DNA of 9,885 bases from JAOABV01 sp964473505 (GCA_964473505.1 CAYYPG010000079.1:1-9885); one strand, 5' to 3'. Numbered from the stretch's first letter, positions 1 through 7,351 are shown. Numbers and translations are program-made. Notes: generated by a model from the sequence alone, not told the origin.

Positions 1-1216
1 ATTCTTTTACTGCCGATTTAACTACCTCATAAATTTTTTCATTACCAATATTACTGAGTACTTTATCGATCAGTTGGGCAATTATTTTCATCTCCAGTTC
101 TTTCATTCCCCGAGTTGTGAGGGCAGGTGTGCCTAATCTTATTCCTGAGGCGATAAATGGTTTTTGGGGGTCATAAGGAATTGTATTACGGTTCACTGTA
201 ATATTGGCTTTGCCTAAAGCGTTTTCGGCATCTCGACCAGTAATATTTTTACTGCGTAAATCGACCAATATCAAATGGGTATCTGTGCCGCCCGCGACTA
301 AACGATAATTTAATTTGGCTAACTCTTCGGCTAAAGTTTTGGCATTAGCAACAATCTGTTTTTGATAAATTTTGAAATCATCGGTTAATGCTTCTTGAAA
401 AGCAACCGCTTTGGCCGCAATGACATGTTCTAAAGGACCGCCTTGCATACCCGGAAAAGTAGTTTTATCAATGGCTTCAGCATATTTTGCTTTACACATA
501 ATAATAGCACCGCGCGGACCACGTAAAGTTTTGTGCGTTGTCGTGGTAACAACATCCGCATAGGGGATAGGTGAAGGATGAAGTCCAGCAGCAACTAAAC
601 CAGCAGTATGGGCAATATCAGCAACCTGATAGGCACCAACTTCATCACAGATTTCTTGAAACTTATCAAAATATAAAAACCGAGGATGGGCACTGGCACC
701 AGAAACAATAATTTTAGGTTTATGCTCCAATGCCAATTTTCGCAATTCTGCATAGTCAACAACTTCTGTTTCCGGGTTAACACCATAATGAAAAACCTTA
801 AAATATTTGCCGGAAAAATTTATTGGATGGCCATGTGAGAGATGACCACCATGAGTTAAATTCAATCCGAAGATTACATCACCGGGATTGGCTAAAGCAA
901 AATACGCTGCCATATTAGCCTGTGTGCCTGAATGGGGTTGGACATTAACATGCTCAGTACCGAAGAGTTGTTTAGCCCGTTCAATGGCTAAAGTTTCCAC
1001 CACATCAACATATTCGCAGCCACCATAATACCGTTTTTTGGGTAAACCTTCTGCATACTTATTAGTTAAAACTGAACCTAATGCCGCCAAGACTGCTTCC
1101 GAGCAAAAATTTTCTGAAGCAATTAATTCCAAGGTTGAATGTTCGCGATGCGTCTCATTTTTAATTGCTTCAAAAACTTCTGGGTCTACTGTTTTTAATA
1201 TTTTTTCATTATCCAT
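1..1216 (-). CDS. glyA: Serine hydroxymethyltransferase (3' end cut by window edge)
   Basis: This cytoplasmic PLP enzyme interconverts serine plus tetrahydrofolate with glycine plus 5,10-methylene-tetrahydrofolate, and so supplies one-carbon units. The 405 visible codons follow the bacterial GlyA family end to end. The N-terminal ELIASEN segment is near residues 30-36 and the KRYYGG substrate/folate motif near 61-66. The PLP-contacting Asp200 and His203 lie in VADIAHTAGLVAAG, the Schiff-base Lys229 in TTTTHKTLRGPRG, and the carboxylate-binding Arg in SGIRLGTPALTTRG. Lys229, Asp200 and Ser175 fall at the E. coli numbering. The family usually has about 410-420 residues, so only about ten C-terminal residues lie outside the window. 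The start at 1214-1216 is fixed by a perfect AGGAGG eight bases upstream (1225-1230). One oddity is His177 in GASAHPR, where relatives usually have Tyr. The gene stands 709 bp from its upstream neighbour and probably has its own transcript. The family call is very secure. Confidence 0.97.
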   Translation of the reverse strand, partial: MDNEKILKTVDPEVFEAIKNETHREHSTLELIASENFCSEAVLAALGSVLTNKYAEGLPKKRYYGGCEYVDVVETLAIERAKQLFGTEHVNVQPHSGTQANMAAYFALANPGDVIFGLNLTHGGHLSHGHPINFSGKYFKVFHYGVNPETEVVDYAELRKLALEHKPKIIVSGASAHPRFLYFDKFQEICDEVGAYQVADIAHTAGLVAAGLHPSPIPYADVVTTTTHKTLRGPRGAIIMCKAKYAEAIDKTTFPGMQGGPLEHVIAAKAVAFQEALTDDFKIYQKQIVANAKTLAEELAKLNYRLVAGGTDTHLILVDLRSKNITGRDAENALGKANITVNRNTIPYDPQKPFIASGIRLGTPALTTRGMKELEMKIIAQLIDKVLSNIGNEKIYEVVKSAVKE

Positions 1217-1224
1217 CTAAAATT

Positions 1225-1230
1225 CCTCCT
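1225..1230 (-). promoter_or_regulatory. Strong Shine-Dalgarno of glyA, inside a possible hairpin
   Basis: On the minus strand AGGAGG lies 8 bases before the glyA ATG, the only textbook ribosome binding site in the window. The complementary TCCTC (forward gagga at 1246-1250) lies 14-17 bases upstream of the GAGGA copies formed by the site (forward tcctc at 1227-1231 and 1224-1228). A short stem-loop across 1224-1250 could therefore mask the site. The ribosome binding site is certain; the hairpin is only five base pairs and may not form. Confidence 0.8.
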
Positions 1231-1376
1231 CGTAGTTATTAAATAGAGGATGCTTTGGGTGATAAAAATTTTCCATGTCAAAAATTTAATATCTATTTTA
1301 AATTCTACTAATTGATAAAATCTCTAAACATAATTAAAGACGATAACTTACTTCTAAAAAATATACTAATAGAATA

Positions 1377-1398
1377 CTTTTAAAAAGTAAAATGTCAA
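1377..1398 (-). promoter_or_regulatory. Possible glyA promoter
   Basis: On the minus strand a perfect -35 box TTGACA (1393-1398) is followed after 16 bases by TATTCT, a 4/6 match to the -10 box. It would start transcription about 155 bases before the glyA ATG. A second TTGACA at 1276-1281, nearer the gene, has no acceptable -10 partner. The long AT-rich leader shows no riboswitch I recognise. Confidence 0.4.
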
Positions 1399-1664
1399 GT
1401 AGATGATTAGGGAAACTTCTGAAAAATGCTCAAAAGACAGCGAAACAAAAGAAAAAACAAAGTCATGCTTATCCTTTTCATGCTTTTTACTTTACACTAA
1501 TATTGACTTTGTTAAAATTCAAGACTGCGAAAATCTGTTGCCCAAAGTTTTTTCGTGGTAGATAGTTTATATTAGACATACCGCTTACTTAAAAAGATTT
1601 TAAGGCTGAAAATATCTATTCATAACCATAACCGATATTTTTTTTCTTAAGCATGGTAAAAACT

Positions 1665-1881
1665 TTAAGAACTGATTTTACGGACATTATTATATTTCAT
1701 TATATTTCTTAATCTTATATCGATGTTATGTCCAACATTAAAAGTTCTGGTAATATTGGCGAATAATAATTTTACTTCAAGTTCGTCGGGTATTTTATCG
1801 GATTAAAAGTAAAAACGACGCCTGTTTGTTTCAATGATGAATGAATATATGGTATATAGATAAAAAATATCTCAGTTCCAT
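1665..1881 (-). pseudogene. Possible decayed coding relic, unidentified
   Basis: On the minus strand, from an ATG at 1879-1881, three reading frames succeed one another with little overlap. The first begins MELRYFLSIYHIF. The second contains QTGVVFTFNPIKYPTNLK and stops at 1772-1774. The third contains LLFANITRTFNVGHNIDIRL and stops at 1665-1667. Joined by two one-base frame corrections these would give a protein of about 70 residues with a non-random composition. I do not recognise the family, there is no ribosome binding site, and in sequence this AT-rich such runs can arise by chance. It could equally be plain intergenic DNA. Confidence 0.22.
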
Positions 1882-1925
1882 TTATTGGTTGACTTTAGAA
1901 ATTACAAAAATAGTGGAAATATTTA

Positions 1926-3398
1926 TTAAAGGGAATGGTGATGAGAGTTTTGATAGATGTTTTGCCAAATCGGGTCAACTAAATTTTTTAGTTCTTCATC
2001 GTATTTTTTCATCGCACTAAAATAATTCGGGTTTTCCAGATAGATACAATCGGGCGCATAATCTAAAGGTTTTGCATTATACTTTTTAATAATGGAAAAC
2101 GCTTCTTGAAAATGGTCTCGAATGATACAAGGTCTAAGCCAGTTAAAGTTCGATGGATTTTCTGAATTTATAGATGTTTTTTTACCATGAGGATAACCAT
2201 ATTGACATTGCCAATTTCTTACGGCTTCAAAGAAAGGAGTTTGGATTGCATCATTCAGATTACCACCATTTTCAAATATTGTTTGAATGTTAGATACCGC
2301 ATATGGGAAAAAGACACAGGGTGCAACATCCCCATGCCAATTGATATGGAGATAACCGCCTTCACGGCCACCGGCAATACAACCACTGGAGGCAGATCCG
2401 TGATTCCAAAAGTCCACCAAAAAGACTTGCTTGTTTTTGATTAATTCCCAAGTGCGCTGCCACATCCAAACTCGTTGTGATGGTGTTGGCATATAATCCA
2501 CTGCCACATCACGTCCAATTGGCATATAATGGAAAATCCATCCATATCCTGCGCCAATCTTATCAAAAAAGAAATCAATAAATTCATCTGACAAAATTTC
2601 TTCATAATTTTCTCGAGTTGCCGTAATTGATATGCCAAAGAGAACTCGGTTTTCTTTGAGTCTTTCCATTACTTTGACTATCTTATCAAAGGTGTTAGCA
2701 CCTCTTCTTCGGTCTGTAGTATCTCGCATGCCTTCAACAGAAATTGCCGGTGTTAAGTTTGCCAATTTTGATAGTTTTTGAGCAATCGAAGAGTTAATCA
2801 TCAAACCGTTAGTAAATGTTAAGAATATACAGTCAGGAAATTCACTCGCAAGGTCTAAAATAGTTTTGTTATCACTTTTATAGATAAACGGTTCACCGCC
2901 AGAAATAACAAAGAATCGGGCGCCCCATAAATGGTAAGCATCACTAATAATGCGTTTAACCACCCAATATGGCAGTTTATCTTGTTCACGGGCTGAATTG
3001 GCATAGCAATTAGGACAGAGAAGATTACATTGTTTTGTCGGACTGATAACTAAGAATCCCGGAGGTCCATAACCATATTTTTCTAACCATTCTTGAGTAA
3101 TACTTTTCAAATCCTGATTCATGAAAATGGCTTTTACGAAAATGTTTAATGTTTTTGGCGATATCCGCGACCGATTTATTATATTGAGCATTGCCCTAAT
3201 TAAATAATACAACTCTTCAGCAATGCGCGGCGTATTAGCATATAAGGGATTTTGGGCATTATCTCGGATTAACTTCGGTTTGCCTAAGCCGTAGATTGTT
3301 TTAACAACAAAAGGTATTCGGACTGTATTTATTAGGTAATAAATTAATTTCACGACCGTATCAGAGTTGCTTATAATCTTTTCTTTAGGTTTGGGCAT
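1926..3398 (-). CDS. Radical SAM protein with SPASM-like C-terminal domain, function unknown
   Basis: This 490-residue protein is a radical SAM enzyme. Cys124, Cys128 and Cys131 form the CxxxCxxC motif (CNLLCPNC) that binds the 4Fe-4S cluster which cleaves S-adenosylmethionine. ISGGEP (165-170) is the SAM-binding GGEP motif, and VEG (221-223) and ISITATR (256-262) fit later barrel strands. The C-terminus has Cys340-x15-Gly-x4-Cys361, the signature opening of SPASM/twitch domains, followed by Cys398, Cys424 and Cys451. That is fewer cysteines than a classic two-cluster SPASM, so perhaps one auxiliary cluster is bound. The first 110 residues are a largely helical, lysine-rich region without a recognised domain. 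The HYMPIGRD and DFWNHGSAS segments belong to a widespread bacterial subfamily that I know only as uncharacterised. No substrate peptide or maturase partner lies nearby. The gene has its own promoter and no Shine-Dalgarno at the chosen ATG. Confidence 0.9.
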   Translation of the reverse strand: MPKPKEKIISNSDTVVKLIYYLINTVRIPFVVKTIYGLGKPKLIRDNAQNPLYANTPRIAEELYYLIRAMLNIINRSRISPKTLNIFVKAIFMNQDLKSITQEWLEKYGYGPPGFLVISPTKQCNLLCPNCYANSAREQDKLPYWVVKRIISDAYHLWGARFFVISGGEPFIYKSDNKTILDLASEFPDCIFLTFTNGLMINSSIAQKLSKLANLTPAISVEGMRDTTDRRRGANTFDKIVKVMERLKENRVLFGISITATRENYEEILSDEFIDFFFDKIGAGYGWIFHYMPIGRDVAVDYMPTPSQRVWMWQRTWELIKNKQVFLVDFWNHGSASSGCIAGGREGGYLHINWHGDVAPCVFFPYAVSNIQTIFENGGNLNDAIQTPFFEAVRNWQCQYGYPHGKKTSINSENPSNFNWLRPCIIRDHFQEAFSIIKKYNAKPLDYAPDCIYLENPNYFSAMKKYDEELKNLVDPIWQNIYQNSHHHSL

Positions 3399-3785
3399 AG
3401 GGATTAAAAAGCTATTTTTATTTATGTTATTTTATAAAAATCATCATATTTTGTCAATATTTTTGTACAATAAGCCAAACTTATAAGATTTATTATTATG
3501 CGAGACTGGTTCAAACATTAGCAAAGGTAATTTTGAAAGCTGTTTAAGATTATGGGAGTATGAAAATTATCCTTTTTATTAGCAAGAAAAAACCGATTTC
3601 TGATTTTGAACTCAATCTACAAGACGATGGTTTTGGAATAGTAGAAGTCTTAAAGTTATCTAAACAGCATATATCTGAAATTGCTGGCTAAAGTCCATTT
3701 TGGTGCTGATTATGTTGACTATGACGACCATGGGTGCCTTCTATTTTGACCACACATTTTGACACGACCAATCTTGATTTAGAAT
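3399..3785. other. Spacer between malQ and the radical SAM gene
   Basis: Of these 387 bases the left end carries the radical SAM promoter (3429-3457) and the right two thirds carry the probable broken plus-strand gene (3560-3805). I see no intrinsic terminator with a GC-rich stem and T-run for malQ, and no structured RNA. Confidence 0.6.
3429..3457 (-). promoter_or_regulatory. Near-consensus sigma70-type promoter of the radical SAM gene
   Basis: On the minus strand TTGACA (3452-3457, 6/6) and TAAAAT (3429-3434, 5/6) are separated by exactly 17 bases. Transcription would begin near 3422, giving a leader of about 25 bases before the ATG at 3396-3398. This is the best promoter in the window. 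It indicates that the radical SAM gene is transcribed independently of the upstream glycan genes, and it supports the chosen start codon. Confidence 0.75.
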
Positions 3786-3805
3786 TTATCGATGGAAAGA
3801 TTTAA
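3560..3805 (+). pseudogene. Frameshifted relic of a small plus-strand gene, unidentified
   Basis: This is the only plus-strand stretch that reads like protein. An open frame of 43 codons starts at 3560 (MKIILFISKKKPISDF...) and stops at 3689-3691. A second frame takes over with LLAKVHFGADYVDYDDHG and stops at about 3747. A third reads THFDTTNLDLEFIDGKI and stops at 3803-3805. The pieces abut in order and together give about 82 residues with balanced charged and hydrophobic composition, as expected for one small gene carrying two or more frameshifts. The last break coincides with a near-duplicated ATTTTGAC at 3744-3764. The 3' end overlaps the end of malQ by about 20 bases, convergently. I do not recognise the family. 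A tail-to-tail placement and the lack of a well-spaced ribosome binding site fit a dead gene; chance is not excluded. Confidence 0.38.
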
Positions 3806-5348
3806 CCAAAGTTGACAGTTTTTTTGCTAATAAAGCTGAGAGCGCCTTACGATTCATTCGCCACTGCCAATTATTTTTATCGGTTGCTGGTTGATTCATC
3901 CGGGCATTAGCATCTAATCCTAAAATATCCTGCATTGGAATTATTATCAAATCTGCATTGGATGCCATTAACAATTTAATTAATTTCCAATTTAATTGTT
4001 TTGGTGATATTTGAAAGGACGTTTTGCATTGACGGCACAGCCCAGACTGAGATTTATTTTGTTTCTTGGTGTCGAATGACCATTTTAAATAGTTAAATAG
4101 TCGCTTTTTTTCTTCAAACTGGGCTTCGTTTTTATACCAGCCAATGACGGTGTTATTGTCATGAGTTCCAGTATACGCAACGCAGTTTTGCTCATAATTA
4201 TGGGGTAGGTAGGGATGGTTCGGATTGTCTTGATTAAAAGCAAAGAGTAATACCTTCATTCCAGGAAAATGGTACTGGTTCATAATCTTTTTGACATCAG
4301 GAGTAATCACGCCTAAATCTTCAGCGATAAATGGAAGATGGGGAAATTTTTTTGCCAGATGAAAAAAGAAATCTTTTGCCGGAGTTTTAACCCATTTTCC
4401 CTTGATTGCGGTCTTGGCTTTTGCTGAAACCTGCCAATATCCAACTAAGCCCCGAAAATGGTCAATACGCAATACATCATATAATTTCAGGTTATGTTCT
4501 ATTCGTTTCAACCACCAATGGTAATGGGATTTTCGCAAGACATTCCAATTATATAAAGGGTTACCCCAGAGTTGGCCGGTCTTACTAAAATAATCCGGAG
4601 GTACACCAGCAACGACACTGGGTTCTTTATTACGGTTTAATTTGAATATTTCAGGATTAACCCAAACATCAGCACTATCATAATTGAGATAGATGGGCAA
4701 ATCACCAATGATTTGAATATTTTTTTGATGCGCATATTCTTTTAACGATTGCCACTGCTGATAACAGATATATTGTAAAAATTTTTCAAACTCAATAGCG
4801 GTTGCCTGGTTTTGGCGAAAGTAATTTAACGCTGTTCGGTCGCGATCTCTTAACTGTTTAGGCCATAGTTTCCAGGATTTTCTTTGATAAAAATCTCGAA
4901 GCGCGGAAAACAGTGCATAATCTTCTAACCAGTAACAATTTTCCTGAAGAAATTTTTTATATTCGGAACTCTTGCGTAAATGTTCAGAGCGCATAAAAGC
5001 AATGGTAAATAGTCTTTTCTTATACTCAGTAACTTGAGCATAATCAACTTTGGTCGCAGAGAATTTGGGTAGCGGTAAAATATCCGATTCTTTTAATAAC
5101 CGAGCCTTAACTAATAGTTCTGGGCTAATAAATAGCGGATTTAAGGCAAAAGCAGAGACACTATGGTAAGGTGAGTTTCCAGTAGTCAAATCAGTAGGAT
5201 TTAATGGTAGAATCTGCCAATAACGTTGATTAGCCTTAAATAGAAAGTCAATGAATTTATACGCAGCAGGACCAAAATCTCCAATGCCAAACTTTGAGGC
5301 TAATGATGTGATGTGAAGTAAAATACCACTGGCTCTATTTAGAATCAT
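3786..5348 (-). CDS. malQ: 4-alpha-glucanotransferase (amylomaltase, GH77)
   Basis: This cytoplasmic GH77 enzyme transfers alpha-1,4-glucan segments between malto-oligosaccharides and releases glucose. The 520 residues show the family order: RASGILLHITSL (5-16), GDFGPAAY (23-30), NSPYHSVSAFALNPLFISPE (58-77), GDLPIYLNYDSADVW (215-229) and the GVPPDYFSKTGQLWGNPLY loop (248-266). The catalytic triad is Asp296 (RIDHFRG, nucleophile), Glu343 (IAEDLG, acid/base) and Asp397 (GTHDNNT), spaced as in Thermus amylomaltase. The end of the barrel has PMQDILGLDANARMNQP (471-487). Between the barrel segments, residues 426-448 form a Lys/Ser-rich extra loop containing Cys438-x2-Cys441, which I do not know from typical MalQ. 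The ATG matches the usual N-terminus but has no Shine-Dalgarno, and its first codons resemble the tandem repeats in the spacer upstream. It lies downstream of glgB and the GH57 gene on the same strand, which fits glycogen or maltodextrin metabolism. Confidence 0.97.
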   Translation of the reverse strand: MILNRASGILLHITSLASKFGIGDFGPAAYKFIDFLFKANQRYWQILPLNPTDLTTGNSPYHSVSAFALNPLFISPELLVKARLLKESDILPLPKFSATKVDYAQVTEYKKRLFTIAFMRSEHLRKSSEYKKFLQENCYWLEDYALFSALRDFYQRKSWKLWPKQLRDRDRTALNYFRQNQATAIEFEKFLQYICYQQWQSLKEYAHQKNIQIIGDLPIYLNYDSADVWVNPEIFKLNRNKEPSVVAGVPPDYFSKTGQLWGNPLYNWNVLRKSHYHWWLKRIEHNLKLYDVLRIDHFRGLVGYWQVSAKAKTAIKGKWVKTPAKDFFFHLAKKFPHLPFIAEDLGVITPDVKKIMNQYHFPGMKVLLFAFNQDNPNHPYLPHNYEQNCVAYTGTHDNNTVIGWYKNEAQFEEKKRLFNYLKWSFDTKKQNKSQSGLCRQCKTSFQISPKQLNWKLIKLLMASNADLIIIPMQDILGLDANARMNQPATDKNNWQWRMNRKALSALLAKKLSTLVKSFHR

Positions 5349-5712
5349 ATAAAATCAAGTTTAAAAGTATTTCAATTTAGACACGGTCCGTAATGCTCTA
5401 CTTTGATAGGCGGTGAGTAAATATGGAGTAAGATAATACCATCTTAATTTAGAATCATAGAATTTAGAATTAAAAATCATTAAGTTTATACATAATAGCC
5501 TTAGAACAGTAATGCTCTACTTTGATCGGTAATGGTTAAATATGGCGTAAGATATTACCATCAATTTAGTTTCATAGAATTCAGAATTAGAAATCATTAA
5601 ATTCTATTTAGACATTACCCAAAACGATTATCATATGGTAATTTTTAACAGTACTAGTCTGCTAAAAATAAGGTAAGAAAAGATATAATGAATTCGGTTA
5701 AAAATCATTTTG
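5338..5712. repeat. Degenerate tandem repeat array filling the GH57-malQ spacer
   Basis: Two clear units start with gtaatgctctactttgat at 5390 and 5509, a period of 119 bp. Each continues with a ...aaatatggNgtaagat... block, then tttagNNtcataga and gaattNagaattNaaaatca. A partial copy (5338-5389) begins with tttagaatcata and contains the malQ start codon. A more diverged copy occupies about 5605-5712 and includes gaattcggttaaaaatcat at the GH57 stop codon. Read on the minus strand, the units carry AATGATTTTTAA (as at the GH57 stop) and ATGATTCTAAAT (the first codons of malQ). The whole spacer may therefore be a multiplied ancestral junction. No intact gene or clear promoter is visible within it. 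Confidence 0.75.
5525..5562. other. Bulged inverted repeat in one spacer unit
   Basis: Within the second tandem unit, forward gat-c-ggtaat pairs with attaccatc across a loop of about 20 bases, giving nine base pairs with one bulged base. The corresponding place in the first unit keeps only the gat/atc and ggt/acc parts. There is no T-run, so it is not an intrinsic terminator. It may be a weak RNA hairpin in the transcript between the GH57 gene and malQ, or incidental. Confidence 0.35.
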
Positions 5713-7201
5713 GTGTCGTGTAAGGTTTTACAAATATATCATAAACTTTAGCACCATTCTCGTATTCTTTAATATTGCTTGGTGCGGATTTTAGTATTTT
5801 CTGATATTCAGATTCTAAATCAACACCTGTAATTTCTCGGGTTAATTGGATTGCCCGACCAGCATATCTTAAGACCTGAATAGTCTCAAGGTTAGATATG
5901 TCATCAAAATACCAGCCACAACTGGTATACATCATCAAGGCATTATATTGAAGGTCAAAAAGTTTCATTAGTTGTTCGCTTTCTTGAACAGATAATTCTT
6001 GAGCACAATGAAGATTAAGGAATTGAGTGACATTTTGCGGATTAGGATTTAAGATAATCTCAATATAATCATTGCGTGCTTGCCAAAAGTCTTTGAGATA
6101 GCGATTGGCAATTGGTTCGGTAATTTCTATAATCTTATCGCGTAACCAGTCCATTGCGGTTCTTAAGGGTTCTCGCCAATTTTGTTGCCATTCAGCATGT
6201 TTCCCGGTTTTACAACCACAATTTGACCGCCATCTTTCAATTCCATGGACACAACTCCAAGAGGTATTTTCTATTATCTCTACTTCATCATTGACTGGGT
6301 GTTGTGCTAAGAATTCAGTATAATTAGTTAATTGTGCCAAACGATTCGTTTCAATATAATTGAGACAATAGGCTAATGCTATCTCACCAAAACGATGATG
6401 ATGTCCATAAGTTTCACCGTCAGTCGCAATATGTACTAATTGAGGTTGATTTTCATTGGAAAATGAACCAGCGAGTCGTTGAGCCATGACTTCGCCATTG
6501 GCTAAAAGGTTATTAAATGCCACCTCCAATGAAATATTCTTATTATAGAAAAAGATAGTAATCATTCGATTATTCGGCAGATAACACAAATATGGTTTGG
6601 TCGTATCAATATTGCCATTAGTATCTGACCAGTGCTCATGTTTAATTTTTCGGGTGCGTTTTGCTTGATGGGGTGCAAGGATGGTAAATTTAATCTCATG
6701 GTCCGCTAAGATTTCTAAGGTTTTCAAGTCAACCGCAGTTTCTGAAAGCCACATACCAACAGGTTTTCGTTTAAACCGATACTCAAAATCCTTGATGCTC
6801 CAAATAACTTGAGTTCGTTTATCTTGTTCATTAGCCAAAGGCATAATAATGTGATTATAAACTTGAGCCATAGCTGAACCGTATCCGGAATAGATTTTTT
6901 GACTTTCAAGGTCTGATTGAATAATTGCGGTATAAACCTCAGGCTTATTTTTTTCTAACCAGGCAAGTAAGGTCGGTCCGAAATTGAAACTGATTTTAGA
7001 ATAATTATTAATCCGCTTGATAATATTACCTTTTGCATCCAAAATCGGTGCGGATAGATTTGGTTTATAACATTCAGCAGTAATTCTTTGATTCCAATTT
7101 GCATAAGGAAAAGCCGAAGATTCAGTTTCAATGTTATTAGTCCACGGATTTTCTCTTGAAGGTTGATAAAAGTGTCCGTGAATACAAATATAACGGCTCA
7201 T
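5705..7201 (-). CDS. GH57 family glycoside hydrolase with short DUF3536 region
   Basis: This 498-residue protein matches the GH57 plus DUF3536 family from its first residues (CIHGHFYQPSRENPW, 6-20; NNYSKISFNFGPTLLAWLE, 65-83; VYNHIIMPLANEQDK, 114-128). GMWLSETAVD (149-158) should supply the glutamate nucleophile (Glu154), and HIATDGETYGHHHRFGE (257-273) the acid/base aspartate (Asp261); these assignments are by analogy with other GH57 enzymes. From about 313 the DUF3536 part begins with TSWSCVHGIERW and the CGC pair, and includes MMYTSCGWYFDD (423-434). Family members I know run to roughly 800 residues. This one stops just after VYDIFVKP, so some 300 C-terminal residues seem absent, and the DNA downstream is tandem repeat rather than more coding sequence. 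The substrate is unproven, probably an alpha-glucan given glgB and malQ on either side. There is no signal peptide and no clear Shine-Dalgarno. It is probably co-transcribed with glgB. Confidence 0.9.
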   Translation of the reverse strand: MSRYICIHGHFYQPSRENPWTNNIETESSAFPYANWNQRITAECYKPNLSAPILDAKGNIIKRINNYSKISFNFGPTLLAWLEKNKPEVYTAIIQSDLESQKIYSGYGSAMAQVYNHIIMPLANEQDKRTQVIWSIKDFEYRFKRKPVGMWLSETAVDLKTLEILADHEIKFTILAPHQAKRTRKIKHEHWSDTNGNIDTTKPYLCYLPNNRMITIFFYNKNISLEVAFNNLLANGEVMAQRLAGSFSNENQPQLVHIATDGETYGHHHRFGEIALAYCLNYIETNRLAQLTNYTEFLAQHPVNDEVEIIENTSWSCVHGIERWRSNCGCKTGKHAEWQQNWREPLRTAMDWLRDKIIEITEPIANRYLKDFWQARNDYIEIILNPNPQNVTQFLNLHCAQELSVQESEQLMKLFDLQYNALMMYTSCGWYFDDISNLETIQVLRYAGRAIQLTREITGVDLESEYQKILKSAPSNIKEYENGAKVYDIFVKPYTTPK

Positions 7202-7307
7202 TTTAGATATTTTGGTTGACGAAATATTTCAAAAAAGAAATTAGACAAAATTGCTTTGTGATGTTTAAATATTAAAAACCTTCTGGTAAAATATGTCCGC
7301 GTATCAA
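7202..7307. other. Short spacer upstream of the GH57 gene
   Basis: No convincing promoter or terminator was seen for the GH57 gene here. A 13-base match to the glgB tail repeats (tgtttaaatatta at about 7263-7275) may be a last degraded trace of a fourth unit, or chance in AT-rich DNA. Confidence 0.4.
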
Positions 7308-7351
7308 TCAGTCTTCGCATTTTATCTTGTTTTCATTGTAGTATATTTTTG

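Larger units (their letters stand above)
1217..1925. other. Long AT-rich spacer between the radical SAM gene and glyA
   Basis: These 709 bases contain no intact gene that I can support. They hold the glyA ribosome binding site, a candidate glyA promoter (1377-1398), and a stretch at about 1665-1881 whose minus-strand translation looks protein-like but is broken by frame changes and stops. A 24-codon hydrophobic open frame (1407-1481, minus) has no ribosome binding site. No clear intrinsic terminator follows the radical SAM gene. Confidence 0.6.

Noticed and set aside
1276..1281. Second TTGACA near glyA as its -35 box
   Set aside because: No -10-like sequence at 15-19 bases downstream on the minus strand.
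1407..1481. 24-codon minus-strand frame with a signal-peptide-like start (MKRISMTLFFLLF)
   Set aside because: There is no ribosome binding site, it is too short, and it ends just before the candidate glyA promoter. Hydrophobic runs are frequent in T-rich DNA.
2187..2444. Plus-strand open frame inside the radical SAM gene, and similar antisense frames in malQ, GH57, glyA and glgB
   Set aside because: They lie wholly within strongly supported genes in other frames, lack ribosome binding sites and do not resemble proteins.
5338..5712. CRISPR array
   Set aside because: The units are about 119 bp long and directly abutting, with no short constant repeat alternating with unique spacers.
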